DNA from: Acidobacteriota bacterium
GTDB lineage: Bacteria > Acidobacteriota > Terriglobia > Terriglobales > Acidobacteriaceae
DNA length: 64,000 bases
Assembly (NCBI GenBank): GCA_021780315.1
Contig: JAJXYY010000041.1
Coordinates: forward strand, 124,001-188,000
Direction: 5' to 3'
Part shown: positions 52,335 to 60,218 of the stretch, in pieces
How positions within the stretch are numbered: the first letter of the stretch is position 1
Layout of the letters: the number at the start of each line of letters is the position of its first letter
The notes under the pieces: generated by a model
Seen by the model: only the letters and a program-made list of their open reading frames with translations
What the model was told of the DNA's origin: nothing
Databases searched by the model: none
Program-made: the position numbers and the translations under genes

Positions 52335-53602
52335 TGGAGATGAAACAAGAGAGGAACGAGATGCAGGGAGGGATCCAACGTTCGGTTCGGGTGCTGGTAG
52401 CGGACGACTCGGCTGTGATGCGCGGTGTGATGCGGACGCTGTTTCTGCAGCAGACCGAGAAGGGTGGAGGCGGCCTGCTGCCGATGGAGTTGTGCGGCGA
52501 AGCACGAGATGGTGTGGAGTGCCTGGAGGCGATGCAACGATTGCAGCCGGATGTGCTGCTTCTGGATCTGGAGATGCCGCGAATGCACGGTCTGGATGTG
52601 CTGGACCGGCTGCAGGCACAAGGCTCGGAGGTGCCCGTGATCATGTGCAGTGCGTATACCGAGCGGGGTGCACGCTCGACACTGGATGCTCTGGCGCGTG
52701 GTGCATCGGACTATGTGATGAAGCCAAGTGAGCAGAGTGATTTTTCTGCGGCAACCCAGGTACTTGCGGAGCATCTGTTTCCCAAGATTGCTGCACTGGC
52801 TTTGTGCGGACGGAGCAGGTCGGGACCATCGGAGTCGGACGCGTCACGAGCCGGCGTTGAGTGTCAAAGTGCGATTGGACAAGAGAGAGGAGTGCAGGAG
52901 GGAAGCCGAGGGCAGATCGCAGTTGTTGTGATCGGTGTTTCTACCGGAGGCCCCTCCGCGCTGGAGGTGATGTTGCCAAGGCTGCCTGTGAGTCTGCCGG
53001 TTCCAGTGCTGATTGTGCAACATATGCCGAAGGTGTTTACCGGGGCACTGGCGGAGCGGCTGGATCAGTGTTGTGGTTTGCGTGTACGCGAGGCCTATGA
53101 AGGGGCGGCCATGGTTGCCGGAACAGTATGGATAGCACCGGGGGACATGCATATGGAGGTAAGTGCGAACCGCAGGACTGGAGGGGCAGTGGGGCTAATT
53201 CACCTGCATCAGGAAAAGCCCTTGAATTTTTGCAGACCTTCGGTGGATCATCTATTTTTTTCGGCAGCGCGAGCCTACGGAGCGCGGACGCTGGCAGTGG
53301 TGATGACGGGGATGGGAGCCGATGGGCTGGCGGGAGCACGTGCTGTCCATGCTGCGGGTGGAGAAGTGTTGACGCAGGACGAGGCCAGTTCGGTGGTGTG
53401 GGGAATGCCGGGTCGAGTGAGTGCGGCGGGAATTGCAAGCGCAACTCTGCCGCTGACGGAGTTAGCCGAGGAGTTGAAACATCGAGTGATGGCCTCACGA
53501 GGGGGAAAGTCCGCTGGTGTTTGTGAGCATGACATTCACAGTGGAAGCAAAGAGCGCGTGATTACGAAGACTCGGCGGGAGGTATCGCATGGCGTGCTCT
53601 GA
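52331..53602 (+). CDS. cheB: Protein-glutamate methylesterase CheB
   Basis: A 423-residue two-domain enzyme. The receiver domain has VLVADDSAVMRGVMR and phospho-acceptor D79 (LLLDLEMPRMHG). A linker of about 50 residues leads to the methylesterase domain with IGVSTGGPSALE (catalytic Ser), VQHMP (His) and AVVMTGMGADGLAGA (Asp). It demethylates or deamidates chemoreceptor glutamates. Overlaps the upstream cheY and the downstream cheR (14 bases). Confidence 0.92.
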   Translation: MMEMKQERNEMQGGIQRSVRVLVADDSAVMRGVMRTLFLQQTEKGGGGLLPMELCGEARDGVECLEAMQRLQPDVLLLDLEMPRMHGLDVLDRLQAQGSEVPVIMCSAYTERGARSTLDALARGASDYVMKPSEQSDFSAATQVLAEHLFPKIAALALCGRSRSGPSESDASRAGVECQSAIGQERGVQEGSRGQIAVVVIGVSTGGPSALEVMLPRLPVSLPVPVLIVQHMPKVFTGALAERLDQCCGLRVREAYEGAAMVAGTVWIAPGDMHMEVSANRRTGGAVGLIHLHQEKPLNFCRPSVDHLFFSAARAYGARTLAVVMTGMGADGLAGARAVHAAGGEVLTQDEASSVVWGMPGRVSAAGIASATLPLTELAEELKHRVMASRGGKSAGVCEHDIHSGSKERVITKTRREVSHGVL

Positions 53603-54416
53603 TTCAGACTACGAGTATCTGCGGGAGCTGGTGTTGGCGCAATCGGCCAATGTGATTGATCCATCGCGTAATGGTTTGTTTGAGTCGAAGCTGACGCCGG
53701 TGGTTCGCCTGGCTGGAGCTTCCAATCTGGAACAATTCGTGAAGATATTACGAGTGGAGCGCAGGCCACAGCTGCAGCGGGCGGTTGCGGAGGCGATGAC
53801 TATCAATGAGACAAGCTTCTTTCGCGACCGCACCTCGTTTGAGATGCTGCGAGAGACGATCTTTCCAGCGCTGATTCGACTACGCGAGCGAGAGCGTCGG
53901 CTACGGATATGGAGTGCGGCAAGTTCCACCGGGCAGGAGGCCTACAGTCTGGGAATGATGCTGTGCGAGAACTTTCCGCTGCTGTCGGATTGGGACATAA
54001 AGATCATAGGGACAGATCTGTCACGGGAGGTGGTGGAGACTGCACGCAGGGGCAGGTATCGGCGGTTGGAAGTAAACCGGGGGCTGCCGGTGCAGATGCT
54101 GGTTAAGTACCTGACGCGGCATGGGGAAGAGTGGGAGATGAATGCGCGGGTGCGTGCGATGTGCGAGTTTATGCAGGTGAATCTGTGCGGAGTGTTACCG
54201 GAGATGCCTGTATTTGATCTGGTTCTACTGCGGAACGTACTGCTGTACTTTCCGCGACAGGACCGGACTCATGTATTTCGTGAGGTGCGGCGGCGGATGG
54301 CTCCAGAGGGCTATCTGATGCTGGGGAATGCGGAGCAGGCGGAGGACTCGACGAAGTTGTTTCACGTTGAGTTTTCGTCGGGCTGCTATTTTTATCGGCC
54401 TGTGAACACTGCGTAG
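53589..54416 (+). CDS. cheR: Chemoreceptor methyltransferase CheR
   Basis: A 275-residue SAM-dependent methyltransferase. The N-terminal helical domain has the MTINETSFFRDRTSFEML motif. The SAM domain has RIWSAASSTGQEAYSLGMML, IIGTDLSREVVETARRGRY and DLVLLRNVLLYFP. It methylates receptor glutamates, opposed by CheB. Last gene of the chemosensory operon; a receptor gene is missing from the window. Confidence 0.92.
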   Translation: MACSDSDYEYLRELVLAQSANVIDPSRNGLFESKLTPVVRLAGASNLEQFVKILRVERRPQLQRAVAEAMTINETSFFRDRTSFEMLRETIFPALIRLRERERRLRIWSAASSTGQEAYSLGMMLCENFPLLSDWDIKIIGTDLSREVVETARRGRYRRLEVNRGLPVQMLVKYLTRHGEEWEMNARVRAMCEFMQVNLCGVLPEMPVFDLVLLRNVLLYFPRQDRTHVFREVRRRMAPEGYLMLGNAEQAEDSTKLFHVEFSSGCYFYRPVNTA

Positions 54417-54495
54417 TTTCCTGGTGGGGTGGTGGGGGACTGGAGGTGTGTTGGAGAGTGCTGGGCAGGTATGCTGCTGATAGACGAGAGTAGCG

Positions 54496-57400
54496 ATGCC
54501 AACGACGCCGAAGCGATCCAAGACCCGTGTGACGAAGCAGCCTGCAGCTAAAGGCAAGAACTTGCCTTTGCCAGAGCGTGGACCGGAGAAGCAGCTGGAG
54601 TCCGGCGGGCTTGACGGTGTTGCCGCTGATCACGCTCTGGAGGCTTTTCATCCTATTACGGAGAAGTGGTTTCGAGCGGTGTTCGATGGGCCGACGGCTC
54701 CGCAGGCGGAGGGGTGGCCGGCGATTGCGCGGGGGGAATCTACGCTGATTCTCGCCCCGACGGGCACAGGTAAGACGCTGACAGCATTTATGTGGTGTCT
54801 CGACAAACTGATGTTGCGGACGGATGCTGCGGCTGAGCGCGGATGCCGTGTTGTCTATCTTTCGCCGCTCAAAGCGCTGGCCGTGGATGTGGAACGGAAT
54901 CTGAGAACGCCGCTGGCAGGGATTGCAGCGATGGCACAACGAGAGGGTGTTGGGGTGCGGATGCCGGAGATCAGCGTGCGTACAGGGGACACGTCTGCCA
55001 AGGAGCGTGCCCGGTTTCGTAAGCATCCTGGGGACATTCTGATTACGACACCGGAGAGTCTGTATCTGCTTTTGACCAGCGAAGCTGGTGAGTCGCTGCG
55101 TACTGTCGAGACGGTGATTGTGGATGAGATTCATGCGCTGGTCCCGAGCAAGCGCGGGGCACATCTGGCGTTATCGCTGGAGCGGCTGGAGGCGTTGACC
55201 GCTGCGAGTGGGGGACGGCGGCTGCAGCGGATTGGCTTGTCGGCAACGCAACGGCCGTTGGAGGAAGTCGCACGTTTTCTGGGTGGTGCAGAGGTAGATG
55301 CAGGAGTGAATGTAACTGAATCTGTGACAGAAGCGCTGCAACCGGTTGCGGCGCATGATGCGATCAATGCTGTGCTGATGGATGCGGCGCGTGACGAGGG
55401 GTGGAAGCCAGATGTGGGCACAGGCCAGCCACGGTATCGTCCGGTGACGGTGGTGAATGCCGGTGCGCGGAAGGTACTGGAACTGAAGGTGGAGGTTCCG
55501 GTGGAGGACATGGCGCGGCTGGGGGAGATACAGGAGCAGCCGAGTGGGCCTGCCAGCCAGGGGCCGAAACGAACGTCGATTTGGCAGTCGATCCATCCTC
55601 GACTGCTGGAGATTATTCGAGGCCGGACCTCGACGCTGATATTTGTGAATGCGCGGCGGGTAGCGGAGCGTTTGGCTGGAGCGTTGAATGATTTGGCGGG
55701 AGAGCCGATTGCGCGGGCGCATCATGGATCATTGGCAGCGATGCAGCGATCCGAGATTGAAGAGTTACTAAAGGCTGGCAAGATCAAGGCGTTGGTTGCG
55801 ACAAGTTCGCTGGAGTTGGGGATTGATATGGGGGCGATTGATCTGGTGATTCAGATTGAGGCGCCGCCCAGTGTGGCGAGTGGGATGCAGCGGATCGGCC
55901 GCGCCGGACATCAGGTAGGCGCGCCATCCTGTGGAATTATTTTTCCTAAGTACAGGGCAGACCTGATCGCCTGCGCTGCTGTAACGAAGGCGATGCATGA
56001 GGGGCATGTGGAGTCGACGCGGTTTCTGCGGAATCCGCTGGACGTGCTGGCGCAACAGATGGTAGCAGTGATTGCCCACCCACCTTTGAACGTTGTAGAT
56101 GCGGAGGTGCGGCGCAAGCCTGCGACGGATGAAGAGCAGAGTCCGGGGATAAGCTATACGGCGTTATTTGCGCTGGTGCGGAGTGCTGCGCCCTTTGCAG
56201 GGTTGAGCCAGGGAGTATTCGACGGTGTACTGGACATGCTGGCAGGACGATATCCATCGGACGAGTTTGCGGAGCTGCGTCCACGGATTACCTGGGACCG
56301 GACGCGCAACTGGATTACTCCGCGAGTGGGGGTGAAGCGGATTGCAATTTTGAATGGTGGGACGATTCCTGATCGTGGGCTGTACGGAGTGTTTCTGGCG
56401 GGGACTGCGAAGCCGGTGCGTGTGGGGGAGTTGGACGAAGAGATGGTATTCGAAAGCCGGACGGGCGACACGTTCATTCTGGGGGCGTCGACGTGGCGGA
56501 TCGATGAGATTACGCATGACCGGGTGTTGGTGACTCCGGCACCGGGGGAGGCGGGGAAGATGCCGTTCTGGCATGGAGACCAGGTGGGACGTCCTCTGGA
56601 GTTCGGGCGAAGGATTGGCGCGCTGGTGCGGGAGTTGCGCGAGGTGCCGCGTTCTGTGGCGCTGGCGCGGCTGGTGGGAGAGCATGATCTGGAGATGGGT
56701 GCGGCGGAGAATGCGCTGCGGTATCTGGCGGATCAAGAGATTGTAACAACGGTGGTGCCAGATGATCGAAACATAGTGATAGAGCGGGTCCGGGATGAGT
56801 TGGGGGACTGGCGTGTGTGTGTGTTGACACCGTTTGGGAGCAGGATCCATGCGCCCTGGGCCATGGCGCTCACGGCAAAACTGCGTGCAAATGGTGGACA
56901 CGATGTGGAGACAATGTGGTCTGATGATGGTTTTGTGCTGCGGTTTCCAGAGAGCGATACGGCACCGGATATTGAGTTGTTGATGCTGGAGCCGGAGGAG
57001 GCTGCGGAGCTGGTTTTGCGGCAGTTGGGATCGACGGCGTTGTTTGCGGCGAAGTTTCGGGAGAGTGCGGCACGGGCGCTGTTGCTGCCGAGGCGACGGG
57101 CGGATGGACGGACTCCACTCTGGCAGCAGCGCAAGCGTGCGTACGACTTGCTGCGGGTGGCGAGCCAGTTTGCCAGCTTTCCGATTCTGTTGGAGGCTTA
57201 CCGCGAGTGCTTGCGGGATGTGTTCGATATGCCGGCGCTGATGGAGACACTGCGGGCGATTGGGAACCGAACGATACGGGTGCATACGGTGGATTCAAGG
57301 ACTCCGAGTCCGTTTGCCAGTGCGCTGCTGTTCAGCTATGTGGCGAACTACATCTACGACGGGGATGCTCCGTTGGCAGAGCGGCGGGCGCAGGCGCTGA

Positions 57401-59376
57401 GTATCGATCAGGACCAGTTGCGGGAGTTGATGGGAGATGCGGACCTGCGGGAGTTGCTGGATATTCATGCTATCGAAGAGGAGGAGGAGCAGGTCCAGTG
57501 CCTGGTGGAGAGCTACAAGGCGCGGACGATGGACGGGGTGCATGATCTGCTGCTGCGACTGGGTGATTTGACGCGGGCGGAGTTGGCCCGGCGTTGCCTG
57601 ACGGAGGAGGTTGCGGCGAGTGCAGCGAAACTGATGCGCGCGCGGCGGGTGCTGGAGGTAGCGGTTGCGGGAGAGAAGCGGCTGATCGCTGTCGAGGATG
57701 CGGCGCGTTATCGGGATGCGTTGGGGGTACCGCTGCCTCCGGGATTGGCCCGGGCTTTTCTGGAGGATGCCCCGGGGGCGATAGTTGATCTGGTGCGGCG
57801 CTTTGCGAGGACGCATGGGCCGTTTACGACACCAGAGGTCGCGGATCGTCTGGGGCTGGCGGTGGAGCGAGTGGAGACAGTGCTGCAGGGTCTGGTGCAG
57901 GCGGGGCGCGTGGTAGAAGGAGGTTTTCGACCGGGCGGAGTGCATCGGGAGTGGTGCGATGCCGAGGTGCTGCGGGCGATACGGCGGAAGTCGCTGGCGC
58001 GGTTACGCAAGGAGGTGGAGCCAGTAGAGCAGCGGGTACTGGCACGGCTGCTGACGCGGTGGCAGGGGGTAGTACAGCCACGACGAGGACTGGATGCGCT
58101 GCTGGATGTGATTGAGAATCTGCAGGGGGCTCCGCTGCCGGCGTCGCTGCTGGAGACGGAGATACTGCCTGCGCGGTTGGTGGGGTACAAGGCTACGGAC
58201 CTGGACCTGTTGATCGCTGCGGGTGAGGTGGTGTGGGTAGGACTGGAGCCGATTGGCGAGCGGGATGGGCGGGTGGCGTTGTATCTGGCTGAGAAGCTGG
58301 GGGTGTTGTTTGCTGCGGCAGGTAAGGAGAAGGGAAGCCGCGGGCGCGAGCAGGCCAGCGCGCCGACGAAGGAAGATGAAGTTGTGGAGTATCTGCGGCG
58401 ACATGGCGCTACGTTCTTTCAGGAGTTGCACGATGGTCTGGGTGGTGGGTATCCGGGCGAGACGCTGGATGCACTGTGGGGACTGGTGTGGAAGGGCATG
58501 GTGACCAACGATGGCCTGGCGGCGCTGCGAGCTTATTGTGAGCGGCCCACGGCGAGTGGTCGGGGTGGGAAGTCGGGTCGGCGGGTGCATCCGCAGGCGG
58601 GATTTAGATCGCGCAGGACGACTCCGCCGACGGCTCAGGGGCGTTGGAGTTTGAACCGGGCTGCATTTGCTGAAGCGGATGCTGGAGCGATTGCGACGGG
58701 AACTGCGTGGAGCCATGCGGTGGCGACCCAGTTGTTGCACCGGTACGGTGTGGTGTTTCGCGAGACAGCACATGCGGAGGGTTTGCCGGGGGGATTTTCC
58801 GCGGTGTACGACGTGCTGAAGACGATGGAGGAGAGTGGGAAGGTTCGGCGGGGATACTTTGCGGCCGACCTTGGGGCGACGCAGTTTGCAATGCCGGCGG
58901 CGGTGGATCTGCTGCGGAGTCTGCGGATGGAACGCGAGGGGGAGCAGGCTGAGATGGTGATGCTGGCGGCGAGCGATCCGGCGAATCCGTATGGGTCGTT
59001 GCTGCGCTGGCCTGCGGGTGGGGATGCGGGAAGCTCGTTGACGCGGAGTGTTGGGGCGCGGGTGGTGCTGTGCGATGGGGCGTTGGTGGCGTATCTGCGC
59101 CGGGGCAATCCGAACGTGCAGGTGTTTCTGCCGGAGGAGGAGCCTGGGCGGTCGCAGGTTGCGCGGGCGCTGGCGGAGTTTCTGGTGGGGCGAATCCACG
59201 GGGAGCGTGGGGAAGACGCTGCCACGGAGCGCGCGGGGATGCTGATTGCGACGGTGAATGGAGTAGCAGCGGGTGAGCACTGGATGGCACAGGCGCTGCT
59301 GGATGCGGGGTTTGTGGCTGGGGTGATGGGGTTCCATGTGCGGCGTGGACTGCCGGGTTTGTCGCGGCGAGGGTAA
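54496..59376 (+). CDS. lhr: Lhr-type large superfamily 2 helicase
   Basis: A 1626-residue helicase. After a basic N-terminal tail the DEAD/DEAH core starts: LAPTGTGKT (Walker A, K93), VYLSPLKALAVDVERNL, ITTPESLYLLL, VIVDEIHALV (DExH), GLSATQRPLEEVARFLGG, FVNARRVAERL, SSLELGIDMGAIDLVIQIEAPPSVASGMQRIGRAGHQVG. The Lhr-core winged-helix and beta domains follow, and after about residue 900 the long C-terminal extension typical of the full-length bacterial Lhr. It remodels damaged DNA or RNA:DNA hybrids. It is long enough for the complete family form, with no frameshift seen. Confidence 0.93.
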   Translation: MPTTPKRSKTRVTKQPAAKGKNLPLPERGPEKQLESGGLDGVAADHALEAFHPITEKWFRAVFDGPTAPQAEGWPAIARGESTLILAPTGTGKTLTAFMWCLDKLMLRTDAAAERGCRVVYLSPLKALAVDVERNLRTPLAGIAAMAQREGVGVRMPEISVRTGDTSAKERARFRKHPGDILITTPESLYLLLTSEAGESLRTVETVIVDEIHALVPSKRGAHLALSLERLEALTAASGGRRLQRIGLSATQRPLEEVARFLGGAEVDAGVNVTESVTEALQPVAAHDAINAVLMDAARDEGWKPDVGTGQPRYRPVTVVNAGARKVLELKVEVPVEDMARLGEIQEQPSGPASQGPKRTSIWQSIHPRLLEIIRGRTSTLIFVNARRVAERLAGALNDLAGEPIARAHHGSLAAMQRSEIEELLKAGKIKALVATSSLELGIDMGAIDLVIQIEAPPSVASGMQRIGRAGHQVGAPSCGIIFPKYRADLIACAAVTKAMHEGHVESTRFLRNPLDVLAQQMVAVIAHPPLNVVDAEVRRKPATDEEQSPGISYTALFALVRSAAPFAGLSQGVFDGVLDMLAGRYPSDEFAELRPRITWDRTRNWITPRVGVKRIAILNGGTIPDRGLYGVFLAGTAKPVRVGELDEEMVFESRTGDTFILGASTWRIDEITHDRVLVTPAPGEAGKMPFWHGDQVGRPLEFGRRIGALVRELREVPRSVALARLVGEHDLEMGAAENALRYLADQEIVTTVVPDDRNIVIERVRDELGDWRVCVLTPFGSRIHAPWAMALTAKLRANGGHDVETMWSDDGFVLRFPESDTAPDIELLMLEPEEAAELVLRQLGSTALFAAKFRESAARALLLPRRRADGRTPLWQQRKRAYDLLRVASQFASFPILLEAYRECLRDVFDMPALMETLRAIGNRTIRVHTVDSRTPSPFASALLFSYVANYIYDGDAPLAERRAQALSIDQDQLRELMGDADLRELLDIHAIEEEEEQVQCLVESYKARTMDGVHDLLLRLGDLTRAELARRCLTEEVAASAAKLMRARRVLEVAVAGEKRLIAVEDAARYRDALGVPLPPGLARAFLEDAPGAIVDLVRRFARTHGPFTTPEVADRLGLAVERVETVLQGLVQAGRVVEGGFRPGGVHREWCDAEVLRAIRRKSLARLRKEVEPVEQRVLARLLTRWQGVVQPRRGLDALLDVIENLQGAPLPASLLETEILPARLVGYKATDLDLLIAAGEVVWVGLEPIGERDGRVALYLAEKLGVLFAAAGKEKGSRGREQASAPTKEDEVVEYLRRHGATFFQELHDGLGGGYPGETLDALWGLVWKGMVTNDGLAALRAYCERPTASGRGGKSGRRVHPQAGFRSRRTTPPTAQGRWSLNRAAFAEADAGAIATGTAWSHAVATQLLHRYGVVFRETAHAEGLPGGFSAVYDVLKTMEESGKVRRGYFAADLGATQFAMPAAVDLLRSLRMEREGEQAEMVMLAASDPANPYGSLLRWPAGGDAGSSLTRSVGARVVLCDGALVAYLRRGNPNVQVFLPEEEPGRSQVARALAEFLVGRIHGERGEDAATERAGMLIATVNGVAAGEHWMAQALLDAGFVAGVMGFHVRRGLPGLSRRG

Positions 59377-59443
59377 CTGCGACAGCTTTGGTGGGGGCAT
59401 CGCGTGTGGGTTGACCTGACCGAGGTGCCCGGATATGCTGGGG

Positions 59444-59598
59444 CTATCTGGTGTTCGGGAAGACGGTGTGAGTCCGTCGCTACCCCGTAACTGTAAGCAC
59501 GGAGAGTCTGGCAATTGGTACGAAAGCCACTGGGAGCAGTTTCCTGGGAAGGCAGCCGAGACTCGTTGAGGTGCAAGTCAGGAGACCGGCCAGATATG
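59444..59598 (+). promoter_or_regulatory. Cobalamin riboswitch, first of two
   Basis: CTATCTGGTGTTCGGGAAG starts P1 and P2; the conserved core CTACCCCGTAACTGTAAG follows. Later come AGCCACTGGGAG, CTGGGAAGGC and the B12 box AAGTCAGGAGACCGGCC. The P1 closing strand CCAGATAT pairs with the start (CTATCTGG). A TTCAACT/AGTTGAA stem at about 59610-59635 could be the expression platform. The next start on this strand with a proper ribosome site is not obvious. Confidence 0.88.
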
Positions 59599-60032
59599 TT
59601 GTCGGGCTTCGTTCAACTTCGCTGGGAGAGTTGAAGAGCAAACCGTAGCGTCTGTTCAGGCGTGCGGATTCGCTTCCTATTTCTGCCAATTCCCGCTCTT
59701 TGTCTGCTCGCGCCGTGGTGCGTGTGGACGCGAAACCGCACGTGATGCTGCGTGGGTCTGGAGCGTTTGATGCTGTATGCAGGACTGCCCCGAGGCAGGA
59801 GACGCCCCTCCGGATTGATGCCGGTGCGGCGGTGACGACGAATGTATTCCTGTGCATTTTAGGGTGCGTGAGCATGTTCGGTGTGGCCTGCCGGGTACGG
59901 CTTTTTCTGCTCATGTAATGAGGAGAGGTGTTGGGAGTAACTGTTGCGTGGTTATTCCGCGTTCTGTCGCCGCTGGCAGAGGGCTTCTATTTTGTGGTCT
60001 GGCGTGCTGTGTGCCAGGTCAAAACCGCAACC

Positions 60033-60190
60033 CATCTGCAAGGTGTCGGGAAGCGCGGTGAAAATCCGCCACTACCCCGTAACTGTAAGCGCAGAGAACC
60101 ATGCAGGGACGATCAACGCCACTGGAGCCAGCGCTCTGGGAAGGCAGCATCGGTTCAACGAAGCGCGAGTCAGGAGACCGGCTTTGCTGT
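60033..60190 (+). promoter_or_regulatory. Cobalamin riboswitch, second of two
   Basis: AGGTGTCGGGAAG, then the core CTACCCCGTAACTGTAAG (identical to the first copy), CCACTGGAGCC, CTCTGGGAAGGC and the B12 box GAGTCAGGAGACCGGC, with P1 closing at CTTTGC. It ends about 30 bases before the receptor start, so it can control translation initiation or transcription of the BtuB-like gene. Confidence 0.9.
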
Positions 60191-60218
60191 CACAGGATTT
60201 ATTTCCGAGGGGAAAAGT

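Noticed and set aside
59928..60218. A 97-residue N-terminal extension of the BtuB-like receptor
   Set aside because: The extension would be encoded by the second cobalamin riboswitch and would hide the signal peptide; a good ribosome site stands before ATG 60219.
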